NCBI GenBank assembly: GCA_001567485.1
Contig: JZRA01000068.1
Span: 186,001 to 250,000, forward strand
Source: Chloroflexi bacterium OLB13
Lineage (GTDB): Bacteria > Chloroflexota > Anaerolineae > Aggregatilineales > Phototrophicaceae
Direction: 5' to 3'
DNA: 64,000 bases
Part shown: piece by piece, positions 47,173 to 55,972 of the stretch
Position numbering within the stretch: position 1 is the stretch's first letter
Layout of the letters: every line of letters starts with the position of its first letter
Notes under the pieces: generated by a model
What the model was told of the DNA's origin: nothing
Databases searched by the model: none
The model's input: the letters and a program-made list of their open reading frames with translations, nothing else
Made by a program: the position numbers and the translations under genes

Positions 47173-48106
47173 TGTGACGCTGCCCCGCGTCGGCGTTCCC
47201 CGTACCTCGCCGCGCAGTCCACGGCGGCCGCTCGGCCTGTCCGGCGGGAATGTCCTGCTTTACGTGGTGATGATTGTCTTCGCGATGATCTCACTGTTCC
47301 CGTTCTTCTGGATGATCTCCAACTCGCTGATGACACTGGGCGAGACGCAGGTACGCCGCCTGCTGCCGGAGTCGCCGCAGTTCTACAATTACGTCGAGGC
47401 GTGGGAGCAGGCGCAGTTCAGCCGCTATTTCCTGAACTCGTGCATCATCGTCGGCGTGACGATAGCCGGCCTGCTGGTCGTGTCGGTCTTTGCCGCGTAT
47501 GCATTCGGGCGGATCAACTTCCGTGGCCGTAACCTCGTCTTTACGCTGCTGCTGATTACGCTGATGATCCCGGAATCCGTGACGCTGATCCCGAACTACC
47601 TCATGGTCGCTGGGCGTATTCTGCCGCTTCCGGCGGTCGGCACGGAAGCCGGCCTGTTCTCATGGTCGTTCAATAACAGTTGGATCGACACGTATGCCGC
47701 GCTGACGGTTCCGTTCATGGGCAGCGCGTTCAGCATCTTCCTGCTGCGCCAATTCTTCATCGGGATCCCGAACGAGTTGTGGGATGCCGCACGCATTGAC
47801 GGGGCAGGGCACCTGCGGTTTCTGATTCAGATCGTGCTGCCGATCAGCCGTGCGCCGCTGATGACCATCACACTGCTGACGTTCATCGCCAGTTGGAACT
47901 CGTTCCTGTGGCCGTTGATCGTCACTAACAGCCAGCGCTTGCGCCCGATCACGGTCGGCCTGTACAACTTCAGCGACGAGGCCGGCACACGGACGCACCT
48001 GCTCATGGCGGGCGCGCTGATTACGATTGCCCCGATTATCGTGCTCTACCTCTTTACGCAGAAGACGTTTACTGAGGGGATCGCGACGACGGGGCTGAAA
48101 GGCTAG
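47165..48106 (+). CDS. Sugar ABC transporter permease (UgpE/MalG-like)
   Basis: A 313-residue partner permease with six helices and EAA loop WDAARIDGAGHLRFLIQIVLP. Six residues after the start a Pro/Arg-rich segment precedes helix 1. Its stop is followed by two hairpins before the binding-protein gene, so the permease and binding-protein transcripts may be uncoupled. Confidence 0.92.
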   Translation: MANVTLPRVGVPRTSPRSPRRPLGLSGGNVLLYVVMIVFAMISLFPFFWMISNSLMTLGETQVRRLLPESPQFYNYVEAWEQAQFSRYFLNSCIIVGVTIAGLLVVSVFAAYAFGRINFRGRNLVFTLLLITLMIPESVTLIPNYLMVAGRILPLPAVGTEAGLFSWSFNNSWIDTYAALTVPFMGSAFSIFLLRQFFIGIPNELWDAARIDGAGHLRFLIQIVLPISRAPLMTITLLTFIASWNSFLWPLIVTNSQRLRPITVGLYNFSDEAGTRTHLLMAGALITIAPIIVLYLFTQKTFTEGIATTGLKG

Positions 48107-48115
48107 GAGGTTCTG

Positions 48116-48175
48116 CGGTGGCGCTGTGCAAGCGCCGCCGTTGTTTTGAACCCGCCCCGCGGATCGCCTGCGGGG
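48116..48175 (+). terminator. Two tandem hairpins between permease and binding-protein genes
   Basis: The first is a ten-pair stem (48116-48125 and 48131-48140, one G-T pair) followed by TTGTTTT, a standard terminator form. The second is a six-pair GC stem (48155-48160 and 48170-48175). They can cause partial termination or protect transcript ends. Confidence 0.65.
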
Positions 48176-48212
48176 TTGTGTGGGAAGGCTGATCAGAAGG
48201 AGACAAATCAGC

Positions 48213-49583
48213 ATGATTAGCAAATTAGGTAAGGTCTTCGTATTCGCGCTGCTGCTGGTGAGCCTTGTGTTCCCCGTCGGCGCGCAGAGTGACACGACGG
48301 CGATGGATTGGGAGAACGTCGACCCATCCGGCCAGACTGTCGTTTTTTGGCATCAGCACAGCGGTGCTCGCGAAGAAGAACTTGCGAAAATTGTCGCGGA
48401 CTTCAACGCAAGCAATGAGTGGGGCATCACCGTTGAGGCGATCAATCAGGGCAGCTATGACGACATCTACAACCGGATGACGGTCAGCCTTGCCAGCGGC
48501 GAAGCACTGCCCAACCTCGTCGTCGCCTACGCCAATCAGTCGGCCGTCTACTATCTCCTCGATGGCCTTGTCGATATCAACGGCCTGATCGACAGCGAGA
48601 AGTGGGGCCTCTCGGATGAGGACATCGCGGACTTCTTCCCCGGCTTCTACGAGGGCGACGTCTTCCCGCAGTACGGTGGCGTCCGGCTTGGCTTCCCGCC
48701 CAACCGTTCGATGGAAGTGATGTACTACAACATCGACTGGCTCGCCGAACTGCGTGCTGCCGGCGCGATCAGCTTCGACGGCCCGCCGACCACGCCGGAA
48801 CAGTTCGAAGAAGCGGCCTGCGCGGCGAGCGCGAACCCGTTCAGCGGCGCGACCAGCGACACCCCGGCCGTCGGCTATCAGCTCAGCTATGACGCCTCGC
48901 GTTATGCCAGCTGGACGTTCGCGCGCGGCGGCGATGTCTTCGACGCCGAAGCCAACCAGTACACGCTGAACAGCCCCGAAGCGGTCGCCGCGATGGAGTT
49001 CCTCAAGGGTCTGTATGCGAAGGGCTGCGCGGGTGAGGTGTTCGAGCGCTTCGAAGATCAGACGAACTTCGGCACTGGCGCCACACTGTTCACGGTGGGC
49101 AGCAGCTCCGGCCTACCGTTCTACGCCACCGCAGTGAGCGAAGGCGCCGGGCATCAGTTCAGCGTTGCGGCCGTCCCGCACACGACCGAGAACCCCGTTC
49201 AGAACATCTACGGCGCCAGCGTCAGCATTCCGCGTACGACACCGGAAGCTGAACTGGCTGCGTGGCTGTTCGTGAAGTACTACACGACGGCCGATGTTCA
49301 GGCAGCGTGGGGTCTGGCGAGCAACTACTTCCCGGTTCGCGCCAGCAGCGCCGATGCGCTCGCGGAGTACATCGAGTCGAACCCGGCGTACAAGGCGGCG
49401 TTTGAGCTGCTGCCGTACACCAAGGCGGAGCCGCCTGTTCCGGGTTACGATCCGGTGCGTGAGGAAATCGCGCGCGTGATGCCGTTGATCTTCACCGGCA
49501 GCGACACCCGTCCCGTGCAGGAGATCCTCGATGAGCTGAACGACTTCGCCAATGCGGAACTGGAAGCCGCGTCGACGTTCTAA
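48213..49583 (+). CDS. Sugar ABC transporter substrate-binding protein
   Basis: A 456-residue family-1 extracellular solute-binding protein. The signal peptide ends near PVGAQ (about 24) with no lipobox. TVVFWHQHSG begins the first lobe, as in glycerol-3-phosphate/sugar (UgpB-like) binders. ATG 48213 is chosen because AGAAGGAGA lies at 48196-48204; an in-frame GTG at 48180 is poorer. The gene is last in its operon, unlike most such operons, and has its own strong terminator. Confidence 0.93.
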   Translation: MISKLGKVFVFALLLVSLVFPVGAQSDTTAMDWENVDPSGQTVVFWHQHSGAREEELAKIVADFNASNEWGITVEAINQGSYDDIYNRMTVSLASGEALPNLVVAYANQSAVYYLLDGLVDINGLIDSEKWGLSDEDIADFFPGFYEGDVFPQYGGVRLGFPPNRSMEVMYYNIDWLAELRAAGAISFDGPPTTPEQFEEAACAASANPFSGATSDTPAVGYQLSYDASRYASWTFARGGDVFDAEANQYTLNSPEAVAAMEFLKGLYAKGCAGEVFERFEDQTNFGTGATLFTVGSSSGLPFYATAVSEGAGHQFSVAAVPHTTENPVQNIYGASVSIPRTTPEAELAAWLFVKYYTTADVQAAWGLASNYFPVRASSADALAEYIESNPAYKAAFELLPYTKAEPPVPGYDPVREEIARVMPLIFTGSDTRPVQEILDELNDFANAELEAASTF

Positions 49584-49609
49584 GTCGTCTAACGATCAGG
49601 ACTGAAAGG

Positions 49610-49647
49610 CACAGGGCGCTCCGATTTTGGGGCGCCCTGTGTGTTTG
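49610..49647 (+). terminator. Rho-independent terminator after the binding-protein gene
   Basis: A perfect ten-base inverted repeat, 49610-49619 and 49632-49641, with a twelve-base loop, followed by TGTTTGT. Confidence 0.75.
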
Positions 49648-49712
49648 TCCAGAGTTCGTCTTGGGGTACGTGGTGTTCTTGTCGGGGAAGGTGCGAAGGC
49701 AGCGAGCGCTGG

Positions 49713-50912
49713 CTATTCAAGTTCGCTCTTCTCGATACGGCGACGCAAACGCTCCATGCGGCCGCGTTCGGGCCGGACACGATTGAGGAGTTCGGAGTAC
49801 CGCTTGCCGATCCGGCGAGCGGTCGAGCGCGCGGAGGACAGCGTGTAGCTGAACTGCCGGCGCGGCGTGCCGAATCGGGTTCCCGCCTGCCGTTCTGTCC
49901 ACTGGACGACCGCCGCCGCCCACGTTAGCCCGCCGCCAAAGCCGACCATCGCAACGTAGTCGCCCGGTTTGATCCGACCTTGAGCTTCCGCTTCGGCCAG
50001 CGCAATCGGGATACTGGCGGAGGATGTGTTGCCATAGCGGTCAAGGTTGCACATGAACAGCGACTTGTTGACTCCCAACGCGCGCGCCGCTGCATCGATG
50101 ATGCGCAAATTGGCCTGATGCGGCACGATCAACGCCAGTTCATCGAGCGTGATCCCGGCGTCGGTGCAAGCCTGCCGGACGCTGTCACCGATCACGCGGG
50201 TGGCGAACTTGAATACCTCGCCGCCGGACATGTGCATCTTGTACGGCCGGTGCCCGTCGACCGCGATCTGCGCCAGCGACACGTCGATGCTGCCGACGGA
50301 TGGGATGCCCAGCAGGTCGCCCCCCGACCCATCCGAACGCAGCACTCCGGACAAGACGCCGCCCGGCTCGGTGCTTCGTTCGAGGACGACAGCGCCCGCG
50401 CCATCACCGAACAGGATGCACGTGCCGCGATCCTGCCAGTTCAGCACCCGGCTCATCGTCTCGCTGCCGATCACCAGCGCGTGCGAGATCGCCCCAGACC
50501 GGATCGACTGCGCGGCCATCTGCAAGGCGTAAACGAACCCGGAACATGCCGCGCTCAGGTCGAACGCGCCGGCCTTCGACGCGCCGAGCCAGTCTTGGAT
50601 CAGGCTGGCCGAACTGGGGAAGATGTTCTCCGGCGTCGAGGTCGCGCAGATGATGAGATCCAGCTCGATTGGCAGCAAGTCGGCTTTTTCGAGCGCGACC
50701 TGCGCCGCTTTCAGCCCAAGCGTCGACGTCGACTCGCGCTCGGTGGCGATGCGCCGCTCACGGATGCCGGTACGCGCGACGATCCACTCGTCGCTGGTAT
50801 CGACAATTGCGGATACATCGTCGTTGGTCATCACGTTATCCGGCACCGCCAGCCCCCAGCCGACGATGTGCGCGTAATACGGTGACGATCCGTTGAAGTT
50901 AGTTGCGGCCAT
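49713..50912 (-). CDS. fabH: Beta-ketoacyl-ACP synthase III with C-terminal tail
   Basis: Condenses acetyl- or branched acyl-CoA with malonyl-ACP to start fatty acid synthesis. The 399-residue product has the catalytic Cys in AACSGFVYAL, His in PHQANLRI and Asn in YGNTSSASIP. The usual FabH end (GGGLTWAAAVVQW) is followed by about 60 extra residues rich in Arg, Lys and Ser. The ATG at 50912 lies 14 bases inside the end of fabF; an ATG at 50957 is the alternative but adds non-FabH residues. It is co-transcribed with fabF. Confidence 0.92.
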   Translation of the reverse strand: MAATNFNGSSPYYAHIVGWGLAVPDNVMTNDDVSAIVDTSDEWIVARTGIRERRIATERESTSTLGLKAAQVALEKADLLPIELDLIICATSTPENIFPSSASLIQDWLGASKAGAFDLSAACSGFVYALQMAAQSIRSGAISHALVIGSETMSRVLNWQDRGTCILFGDGAGAVVLERSTEPGGVLSGVLRSDGSGGDLLGIPSVGSIDVSLAQIAVDGHRPYKMHMSGGEVFKFATRVIGDSVRQACTDAGITLDELALIVPHQANLRIIDAAARALGVNKSLFMCNLDRYGNTSSASIPIALAEAEAQGRIKPGDYVAMVGFGGGLTWAAAVVQWTERQAGTRFGTPRRQFSYTLSSARSTARRIGKRYSELLNRVRPERGRMERLRRRIEKSELE

Positions 50913-52154
50913 TCTCTGAGTACTTGCCAAAGATGAGCACAGCGTTGTGCCCGCCAAAGCCGAAGCTGTTGGACATGGCGACGTCGATGTTGTGATGGAT
51001 GCCCTTGTGCGGTGTGTAGTTCAAGTCGCACTCCGGGTCGGGGTCGTCAAGGTTGATGGTAGGCGGGACGAAGTTGTTTTGCATCGCCATGATGGTGAGA
51101 ACTGCCTCGACCGAGCCTGCGCTCCCCATCAAATGACCCGTGACCGACTTGGTCGAACTGATCGGAATGTTATAAGCCTGCTCGCCGAGCGCACGTTTGA
51201 CAGCCGTGGTCTCGGCCTTGTCGTTGAGCGGGGTCGAAGTGCCGTGCGCGTTGATGTAGTCGATATCCTGCGCGGTCACGCCGGCGTCTTGCATCGCGCG
51301 CGTCATCGCCATCGCCGCACCCTCGCCCGTTTCCATCGGCGCGGTCACATGGTACGCATCCGAGGTGTGCCCGTAGCCGAGGATTTCCGCGTAGATGTGC
51401 GCGCCGCGCGCCTTCGCGTATTCGAGTTCTTCAAGGATCAGCACGGCCGCGCCTTCCGACACGACGAACCCGTCGCGCCCCTTATCGAACGGACGGCTGG
51501 CGCGCTGTGGCTCGTCATTCCGGCGGCTGATCGCGGTCATATTGTTGAAGCTGGCAATCGTCAGTTCCACGAGCGCGGATTCACTGCTGCCGGCGAGGGC
51601 CGCCACCGCCTGACCGCGCCGGATGATCTCGGTCGCCTCACCGATGCAGTTATTGCCGGTCGCGCAGGCGGTCGCCAGCGAGAAGTTCGGGCCGCGCGTG
51701 CCATACTGCATAGAAACCCGCGAGCTGACCGCGTCGGGCAGCATCATCGGCACAAGCAGAGGCTGACCTGCTTTGCGCCGCCTTCGAGGAACTTGAGCAC
51801 GCTTTCGTAGATGGTGTGGATGCCTCCGATGCCCGTGCCGACGATCGACGCGACCTCATAGCGGTTGTCGTCAGAGATTTCCAGCTTGCTGTCCTGCATC
51901 GCATGATAGGCGCTGTAGAGCGCCAACTGTGTGACACGATCGGTGCGGCGCGCCTCACGCTTTCCTAGAAACGCTTCAGCGTCAAACCCCTTTACCTCAC
52001 CGGCGAACCGGTTTTCGAGGTTTTTCGGGTCAAACGACTGAATCGGCGCGATTCCCGACACACCGTTCGCGGCGTTCTTCCAAGCTTCTTCTACCGTGTT
52101 TCCGATCGGACAGATGATGCCCAAGCCGGTAACGACAACCCGTCTCCTCGACAC
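50899..52154 (-). CDS. fabF: Beta-ketoacyl-ACP synthase II, broken by a one-base frameshift
   Basis: An elongating condensing enzyme, about 418 residues if joined. The first part (52154 to about 51762) starts at GTG with VVVTGLGIICPIGNT behind GGAGA. Its frame then ends at 51744 with unrelated residues. The second part reads in another frame from about 51762 (PLLVPMMLPDAVSS) and has the nucleophile Cys in ATACATGNN, His in NAHGTSTPLND and the end motif SFGFGGHN. Restoring one base in the CC at 51761-51762 (minus strand) joins them exactly as expected in FabF. Confidence 0.9.
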
Positions 52155-52274
52155 GTTGAAATCTCCATTCCCTCACAGCGTGGCTGACGCAGCATCAATC
52201 ATAGCCCATCGCGCCGTGCTCCGGTAAGGTCACAATCAGTTTCACATTGAATAGAACACCAGCAACGTTGATGG

Positions 52275-52303
52275 GTGACGGGCCCCGGCATCCTGCATAT
52301 AAT
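52275..52303 (+). promoter_or_regulatory. Promoter of the reductase-GNAT-racemase-dcd-thyA operon
   Basis: GTGACG (52275-52280), 17 bases, then a perfect TATAAT (52298-52303). Transcription would start near 52310, about 23 bases before the first start codon. Confidence 0.6.
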
Positions 52304-52332
52304 GACCGCATGTTGTGGTAGGACCTTACGCG

Positions 52333-53289
52333 ATGATATTCGTGACCGGCGCGGCCGGGTTCGTTGGGCGTCATCTGGTAGAACGATTGCTCGAAGCGGG
52401 ATATCCGGTGCGGGTGCTGGTCAGCCCGCGCAAAGCGAACGCCTTGCCGAAATGGGCGTCGCACCCGAACGTCGAAATCGTCGTCGGTGTGCTCAGCGAT
52501 GAAGAGACTCTCTATCGCGCGCTGATCGGTGTGCATGTGGTGTTTCATCTCGCCAGCGCTCAGTGGTGGGGGCGGCGGCGCAACCTTGAACGTGTCGAAC
52601 TGGTCGGGATTCGATACCTCGCGGCGGCGGCCCGCGCGGCGCGCGTCGGGCGGATCATCGTGCTCAGTCATCTCGGCGCGTCTCCGTCGAGCGGATACAC
52701 GCTGCTCAACGTGAAAGGGCAGGTCGAGGAAGCGGTGAAGGCCAGTGGGCTTGCGTACACGATCGTGCGCGCCGGCTTGATTTACGGCCCGGACGATGCG
52801 TTCATCAATCATATCGCGATGATGTTGAGCACCAATCCCGTCTTTTTTCTGATGCCGGGAAATGGGGAGGTCGTCCTGCATCCGATCCATGTGGATGACG
52901 TCGTATCGGTGCTGATGGCGGCGCTTGAGCGGGTCGATACGGTAGACTTAGCCACAGAGGTGGGCGGCGCGGAATACACCACGCTCCTCGACCTGATTCG
53001 GACGATCATGCGCGTGACTGGAATGCGACGGCTTATCATCCCCACACCCCCGTATCTGCTCCGCCTATGGGCGCGATTTGCGGCGGCGGTGTGGCGGCGG
53101 TCGCTGTTGACGCCTCAATGGTTGGATCTACTCGCCACGAACCATACGGCGCGGATCGCCAACGCATTTGACGTGTTCGGGGTGCGGCCGCGTCGTCTTG
53201 AAGACTCGCTGGTAGGGTATTTGCCCAACAAACACTATCTTCTACGTGCGCTGGCGTATGTGCTGCGCGCACGGCCGCGTGAGGCGTAA
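52333..53289 (+). CDS. NAD(P)-binding atypical SDR, NmrA/NDUFA9-like
   Basis: A 318-residue Rossmann protein with GAAGFVGRHL at about 6-15 and a modified active site: in place of YxxxK the region reads YTLLNVKG. It resembles complex I NDUFA9-like and nucleoside-diphosphate-sugar epimerase-like proteins of unclear activity. The ATG at 52333 is used because the earlier GTG at 52315 adds no Rossmann residues. It heads an operon; the GNAT gene follows after nine bases. Confidence 0.83.
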   Translation: MIFVTGAAGFVGRHLVERLLEAGYPVRVLVSPRKANALPKWASHPNVEIVVGVLSDEETLYRALIGVHVVFHLASAQWWGRRRNLERVELVGIRYLAAAARAARVGRIIVLSHLGASPSSGYTLLNVKGQVEEAVKASGLAYTIVRAGLIYGPDDAFINHIAMMLSTNPVFFLMPGNGEVVLHPIHVDDVVSVLMAALERVDTVDLATEVGGAEYTTLLDLIRTIMRVTGMRRLIIPTPPYLLRLWARFAAAVWRRSLLTPQWLDLLATNHTARIANAFDVFGVRPRRLEDSLVGYLPNKHYLLRALAYVLRARPREA

Positions 53290-53298
53290 AGGTGAGGC

Positions 53299-54195
53299 AT
53301 GGGGACCACAGACATTGACATCAAGGCATTGAGTTCGCTCGACGAGTTCTTCGAAGCGGTAGACCTCCAGCGCACGTACTGGGGAAACGACACCGAGTCG
53401 GTCGTGCCGGCCCAGATGCTGCACTCGATCGTCGAGTACGGCGGGCATGTGCTGGCGGCGTATGACGGGCCGCGTATGGTCGGCGTGTTGATCGGGCTGA
53501 TCGGCACTGACTCCGCGGTTAAGGATCGTCCGGCCATGGCGAATCTGGTATTGGGCAGCAAACGCATGGTCGTGCTGCCTGAGTATCGCGGCTCCGGTAT
53601 CGGTTACCGGCTCAAGCTCGCCCAACGCGAACATGCGCGCGCTCTCGGCATCCGCCTTGTGACGTGGACGTTCGATCCCCTCCGGTCGCAGAATGCGTAT
53701 CTGAACCTGCGCAAATTGGGCGGGATCGTGCGCGATTACAAGATCAATGCCTACGGCACGGGCGGGGGCAGCGGCCTTGCGAAGTTTGGTTGGTCGGATC
53801 GTCTGCGCGTGCAGTGGTGGATCACCCACCGGCGGGTCGAGGAACGGCTGTTCGGGAACCGCGTCGACCTTCAGGTCAACCAGTATCTTGAGGCGGGCGC
53901 GGCGATTGTCAACCCGACGTTGACGGTTGACGGCATTACGGTCTACGGTGAACGCTACAACGACGTCAACACCTCCTTTGCGCTGGTCGAAATCCCGCTG
54001 TCGTTCGATGCCATCGCCGATACCGAACCGCAGATCGCACAAGGTTGGCAGATGCACATCCGCGAGGTCATGCGTCCGCTGTTCGAGCATGGCTATTTCA
54101 TTTCGGACTTCCTGCGCAGTGTGGTGGACGGGCGTGACCGCGTGTTCTACCTCTTTAGCGCAGATTATGGTTTCGATTTCTCTTCGCCTCAATAA
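53299..54195 (+). CDS. GNAT-family acetyl/acyltransferase (COG3375-like)
   Basis: A 298-residue protein with a GNAT core at about 5-165, including VLPEYRGSGIGYRLK (acyl-CoA pyrophosphate loop) and NAYLNLRKLGG. The C-terminal 130 residues are specific to this subfamily. COG3375-type proteins often sit beside N-acylamino acid racemase/OSBS genes, as here, where the next gene follows after 11 bases. In the Geobacillus pathway a GNAT enzyme N-succinylates D-amino acids before the racemase step; that role is inferred here. GGTGAGG precedes the ATG. Confidence 0.87.
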   Translation: MGTTDIDIKALSSLDEFFEAVDLQRTYWGNDTESVVPAQMLHSIVEYGGHVLAAYDGPRMVGVLIGLIGTDSAVKDRPAMANLVLGSKRMVVLPEYRGSGIGYRLKLAQREHARALGIRLVTWTFDPLRSQNAYLNLRKLGGIVRDYKINAYGTGGGSGLAKFGWSDRLRVQWWITHRRVEERLFGNRVDLQVNQYLEAGAAIVNPTLTVDGITVYGERYNDVNTSFALVEIPLSFDAIADTEPQIAQGWQMHIREVMRPLFEHGYFISDFLRSVVDGRDRVFYLFSADYGFDFSSPQ

Positions 54196-54206
54196 GGACG
54201 AACGCT

Positions 54207-55376
54207 ATGCACCCCATCACCATTTCCGATGTCCGGCTGTACCCGGTCGGACTGCCGCTGGTTGAACGGCTCCGGACGAGCTATGGCGCCGAACCGTTCA
54301 AGTCCGCCGTAATTGTCGAAGTGACGACCACCGAAGGCGCGGTAGGCTGGGGCGAATGCCCGACCAAGATGCGCCCGAGTTACGCTTACGAGACGATGGG
54401 CACCGCGCTGCACGTGATGCGTGAATTCCTCGTGCCGGCGTTGATCGGCCAGCGCTTCAACTCGCCGACCGAAGTCCCCAAATGTCTCGCGCCGATGCGT
54501 GGACATCCCATGGCGAAAGCGGCGCTTGAGGCGGCCGTCTGGGATGCATGGGCCAAAGCCAATCTGATCGGGCTGGCCGAGGCGTTCGCCAAGCATCTGC
54601 CGGAAGGGAACGAACCGACGGGACGCGCGCTTGTCGGTGTGAGCATCGGCATTCAGGACTCGATCGACGCGACGATGAACATCATCAACAAGCGAATCGA
54701 TCAAGGCTACGGGCGAATCAAGCTCAAGATTGAACCCGGTTGGGATGTCGAACTGGCGCGCGCCGTTCGGGAGCAGAACCCCGATGTGTCGCTGATGCTG
54801 GACGCTAACAGCGCCTACTCATTGGCCGACGCCGAACACCTCAAGAAACTGGACGAGTTCCATTTGCTGATGATCGAACAGCCGCTGGGCTTCACCGATA
54901 TCTACGAACACAGCAAACTCCAGCCGCAGCTTCGCACGCCGGTCTGCCTCGACGAAAGCATCCACAGCGCCGGCGATGCACGCCTCGCCATCGCGATCGG
55001 GGCGTGCAAGATCATCAACCTGAAGCCGGCGCGCGTTGGCGGCTTCACCGAAAGCCTCGAGGTCTACAAGGTGTGCGCCGAACATGAGATTCCGCTGTGG
55101 ATCGGCGGCCTGCTGGAGACCGGCGTCGGGCGCGCCGCCAACCTCGCGTTCGCGTCGCTGCCGGGGGTCAACCTGCCGTGTGACATCTCCGCGACCGACC
55201 GGTACTATCAGCGTGATCTGACCGAGCCGCCGTTCGTGTTAGGCCCCAACAGCACTATCGAAGTCCCGGAGGGGCATGGCATCGCCGTCGATGTCAAGCG
55301 CGACCGCGTTCTGGAGGCGCAGTCGTACTGGTTCGCCAACTATCCATACCGGCATGAACTAGGGGAAAAGCGGTGA
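54207..55376 (+). CDS. Enolase-superfamily N-acylamino acid racemase / o-succinylbenzoate synthase
   Basis: A 389-residue enolase-superfamily enzyme. Active-site residues are visible in the right order and spacing: Lys172-x-Lys174, metal ligands Asp199, Glu224 and Asp249, and general base Lys273 in NLKPARVGG. These are shared by OSBS (menaquinone synthesis, menC) and NSAR/NAAAR. With a GNAT gene directly upstream and no other men gene in the window, N-succinylamino acid racemase is favoured; many family members do both reactions. It overlaps dcd by four bases. Confidence 0.9.
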   Translation: MHPITISDVRLYPVGLPLVERLRTSYGAEPFKSAVIVEVTTTEGAVGWGECPTKMRPSYAYETMGTALHVMREFLVPALIGQRFNSPTEVPKCLAPMRGHPMAKAALEAAVWDAWAKANLIGLAEAFAKHLPEGNEPTGRALVGVSIGIQDSIDATMNIINKRIDQGYGRIKLKIEPGWDVELARAVREQNPDVSLMLDANSAYSLADAEHLKKLDEFHLLMIEQPLGFTDIYEHSKLQPQLRTPVCLDESIHSAGDARLAIAIGACKIINLKPARVGGFTESLEVYKVCAEHEIPLWIGGLLETGVGRAANLAFASLPGVNLPCDISATDRYYQRDLTEPPFVLGPNSTIEVPEGHGIAVDVKRDRVLEAQSYWFANYPYRHELGEKR

Positions 55377-55972
55377 TCTACAGCGACCGGGATATCAAGC
55401 GACTGCTCGGAGAAAACCGGATCGTCGTTGATCCCGCGCCGGACATCGCCACGCAGCTGGGGTCGTGTTCGCTGGATCTGCGGCTGAGCGGCGAGTTCAG
55501 CGTATTCGAGTACAACCGCCACCCGTTCATCGACGTGCGTGATCCCGCCGCCAGCCAGAGCATCATGAAGTCGCTGACGGTGGGGCCAGACCAGCCCTTC
55601 GTGCTGCATCCCGGAAGTTTTGTGCTTGGGATTACCCTTGAACGCGTCGAACTGCCAGACGACATCGTGGGGCGTCTCGAAGGCCGCAGCAGCCTCGGCC
55701 GGCTTGGGATCATTGTGCATGCGACGGCCAGCGTGATCGATCCGGGGTGGCGCGGGCGAATCGTCCTCGAACTCGCCAACCACGGCCAGATGCCCGTCGC
55801 GCTGTATCCGGGCATGCGCGTCTGCTCGGTGACGTTCGAGCCGCTCACCACGCCGGTCGATACGCCGTACTGGAAGAAAGCGGAAGCCAAGTATCGCAAC
55901 CAAGACAGCGCGCAGGGCAGCAGGATCGGTGACGATCCAGATCAGCCCGCCGCGCGGAGGAGCGACCCATGA
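55373..55972 (+). CDS. dcd: dCTP deaminase
   Basis: Deaminates dCTP to dUTP, the precursor of dUMP for thyA. The 199-residue product has the SCSLDLRLS opening, [12 protein letters not shown] and the catalytic region [21 protein letters not shown] with the conserved Glu. A 30-residue polar tail follows. A bifunctional dCTP deaminase/dUTPase (DCD-DUT) is possible but not shown. GTG start overlapping the racemase stop; four-base ATGA overlap with thyA. Confidence 0.93.
   Translation: MIYSDRDIKRLLGENRIVVDPAPDIATQLGSCSLDLRLSGEFSVFEYNRHPFIDVRDPAASQSIMKSLTVGPDQPFVLHPGSFVLGITLERVELPDDIVGRLEGRSSLGRLGIIVHATASVIDPGWRGRIVLELANHGQMPVALYPGMRVCSVTFEPLTTPVDTPYWKKAEAKYRNQDSAQGSRIGDDPDQPAARRSDP

Noticed and set aside
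54207-55376. menC as firm gene name
   Set aside because: Active-site residues do not separate OSBS from N-acylamino acid racemase, and the GNAT neighbour favours the latter.
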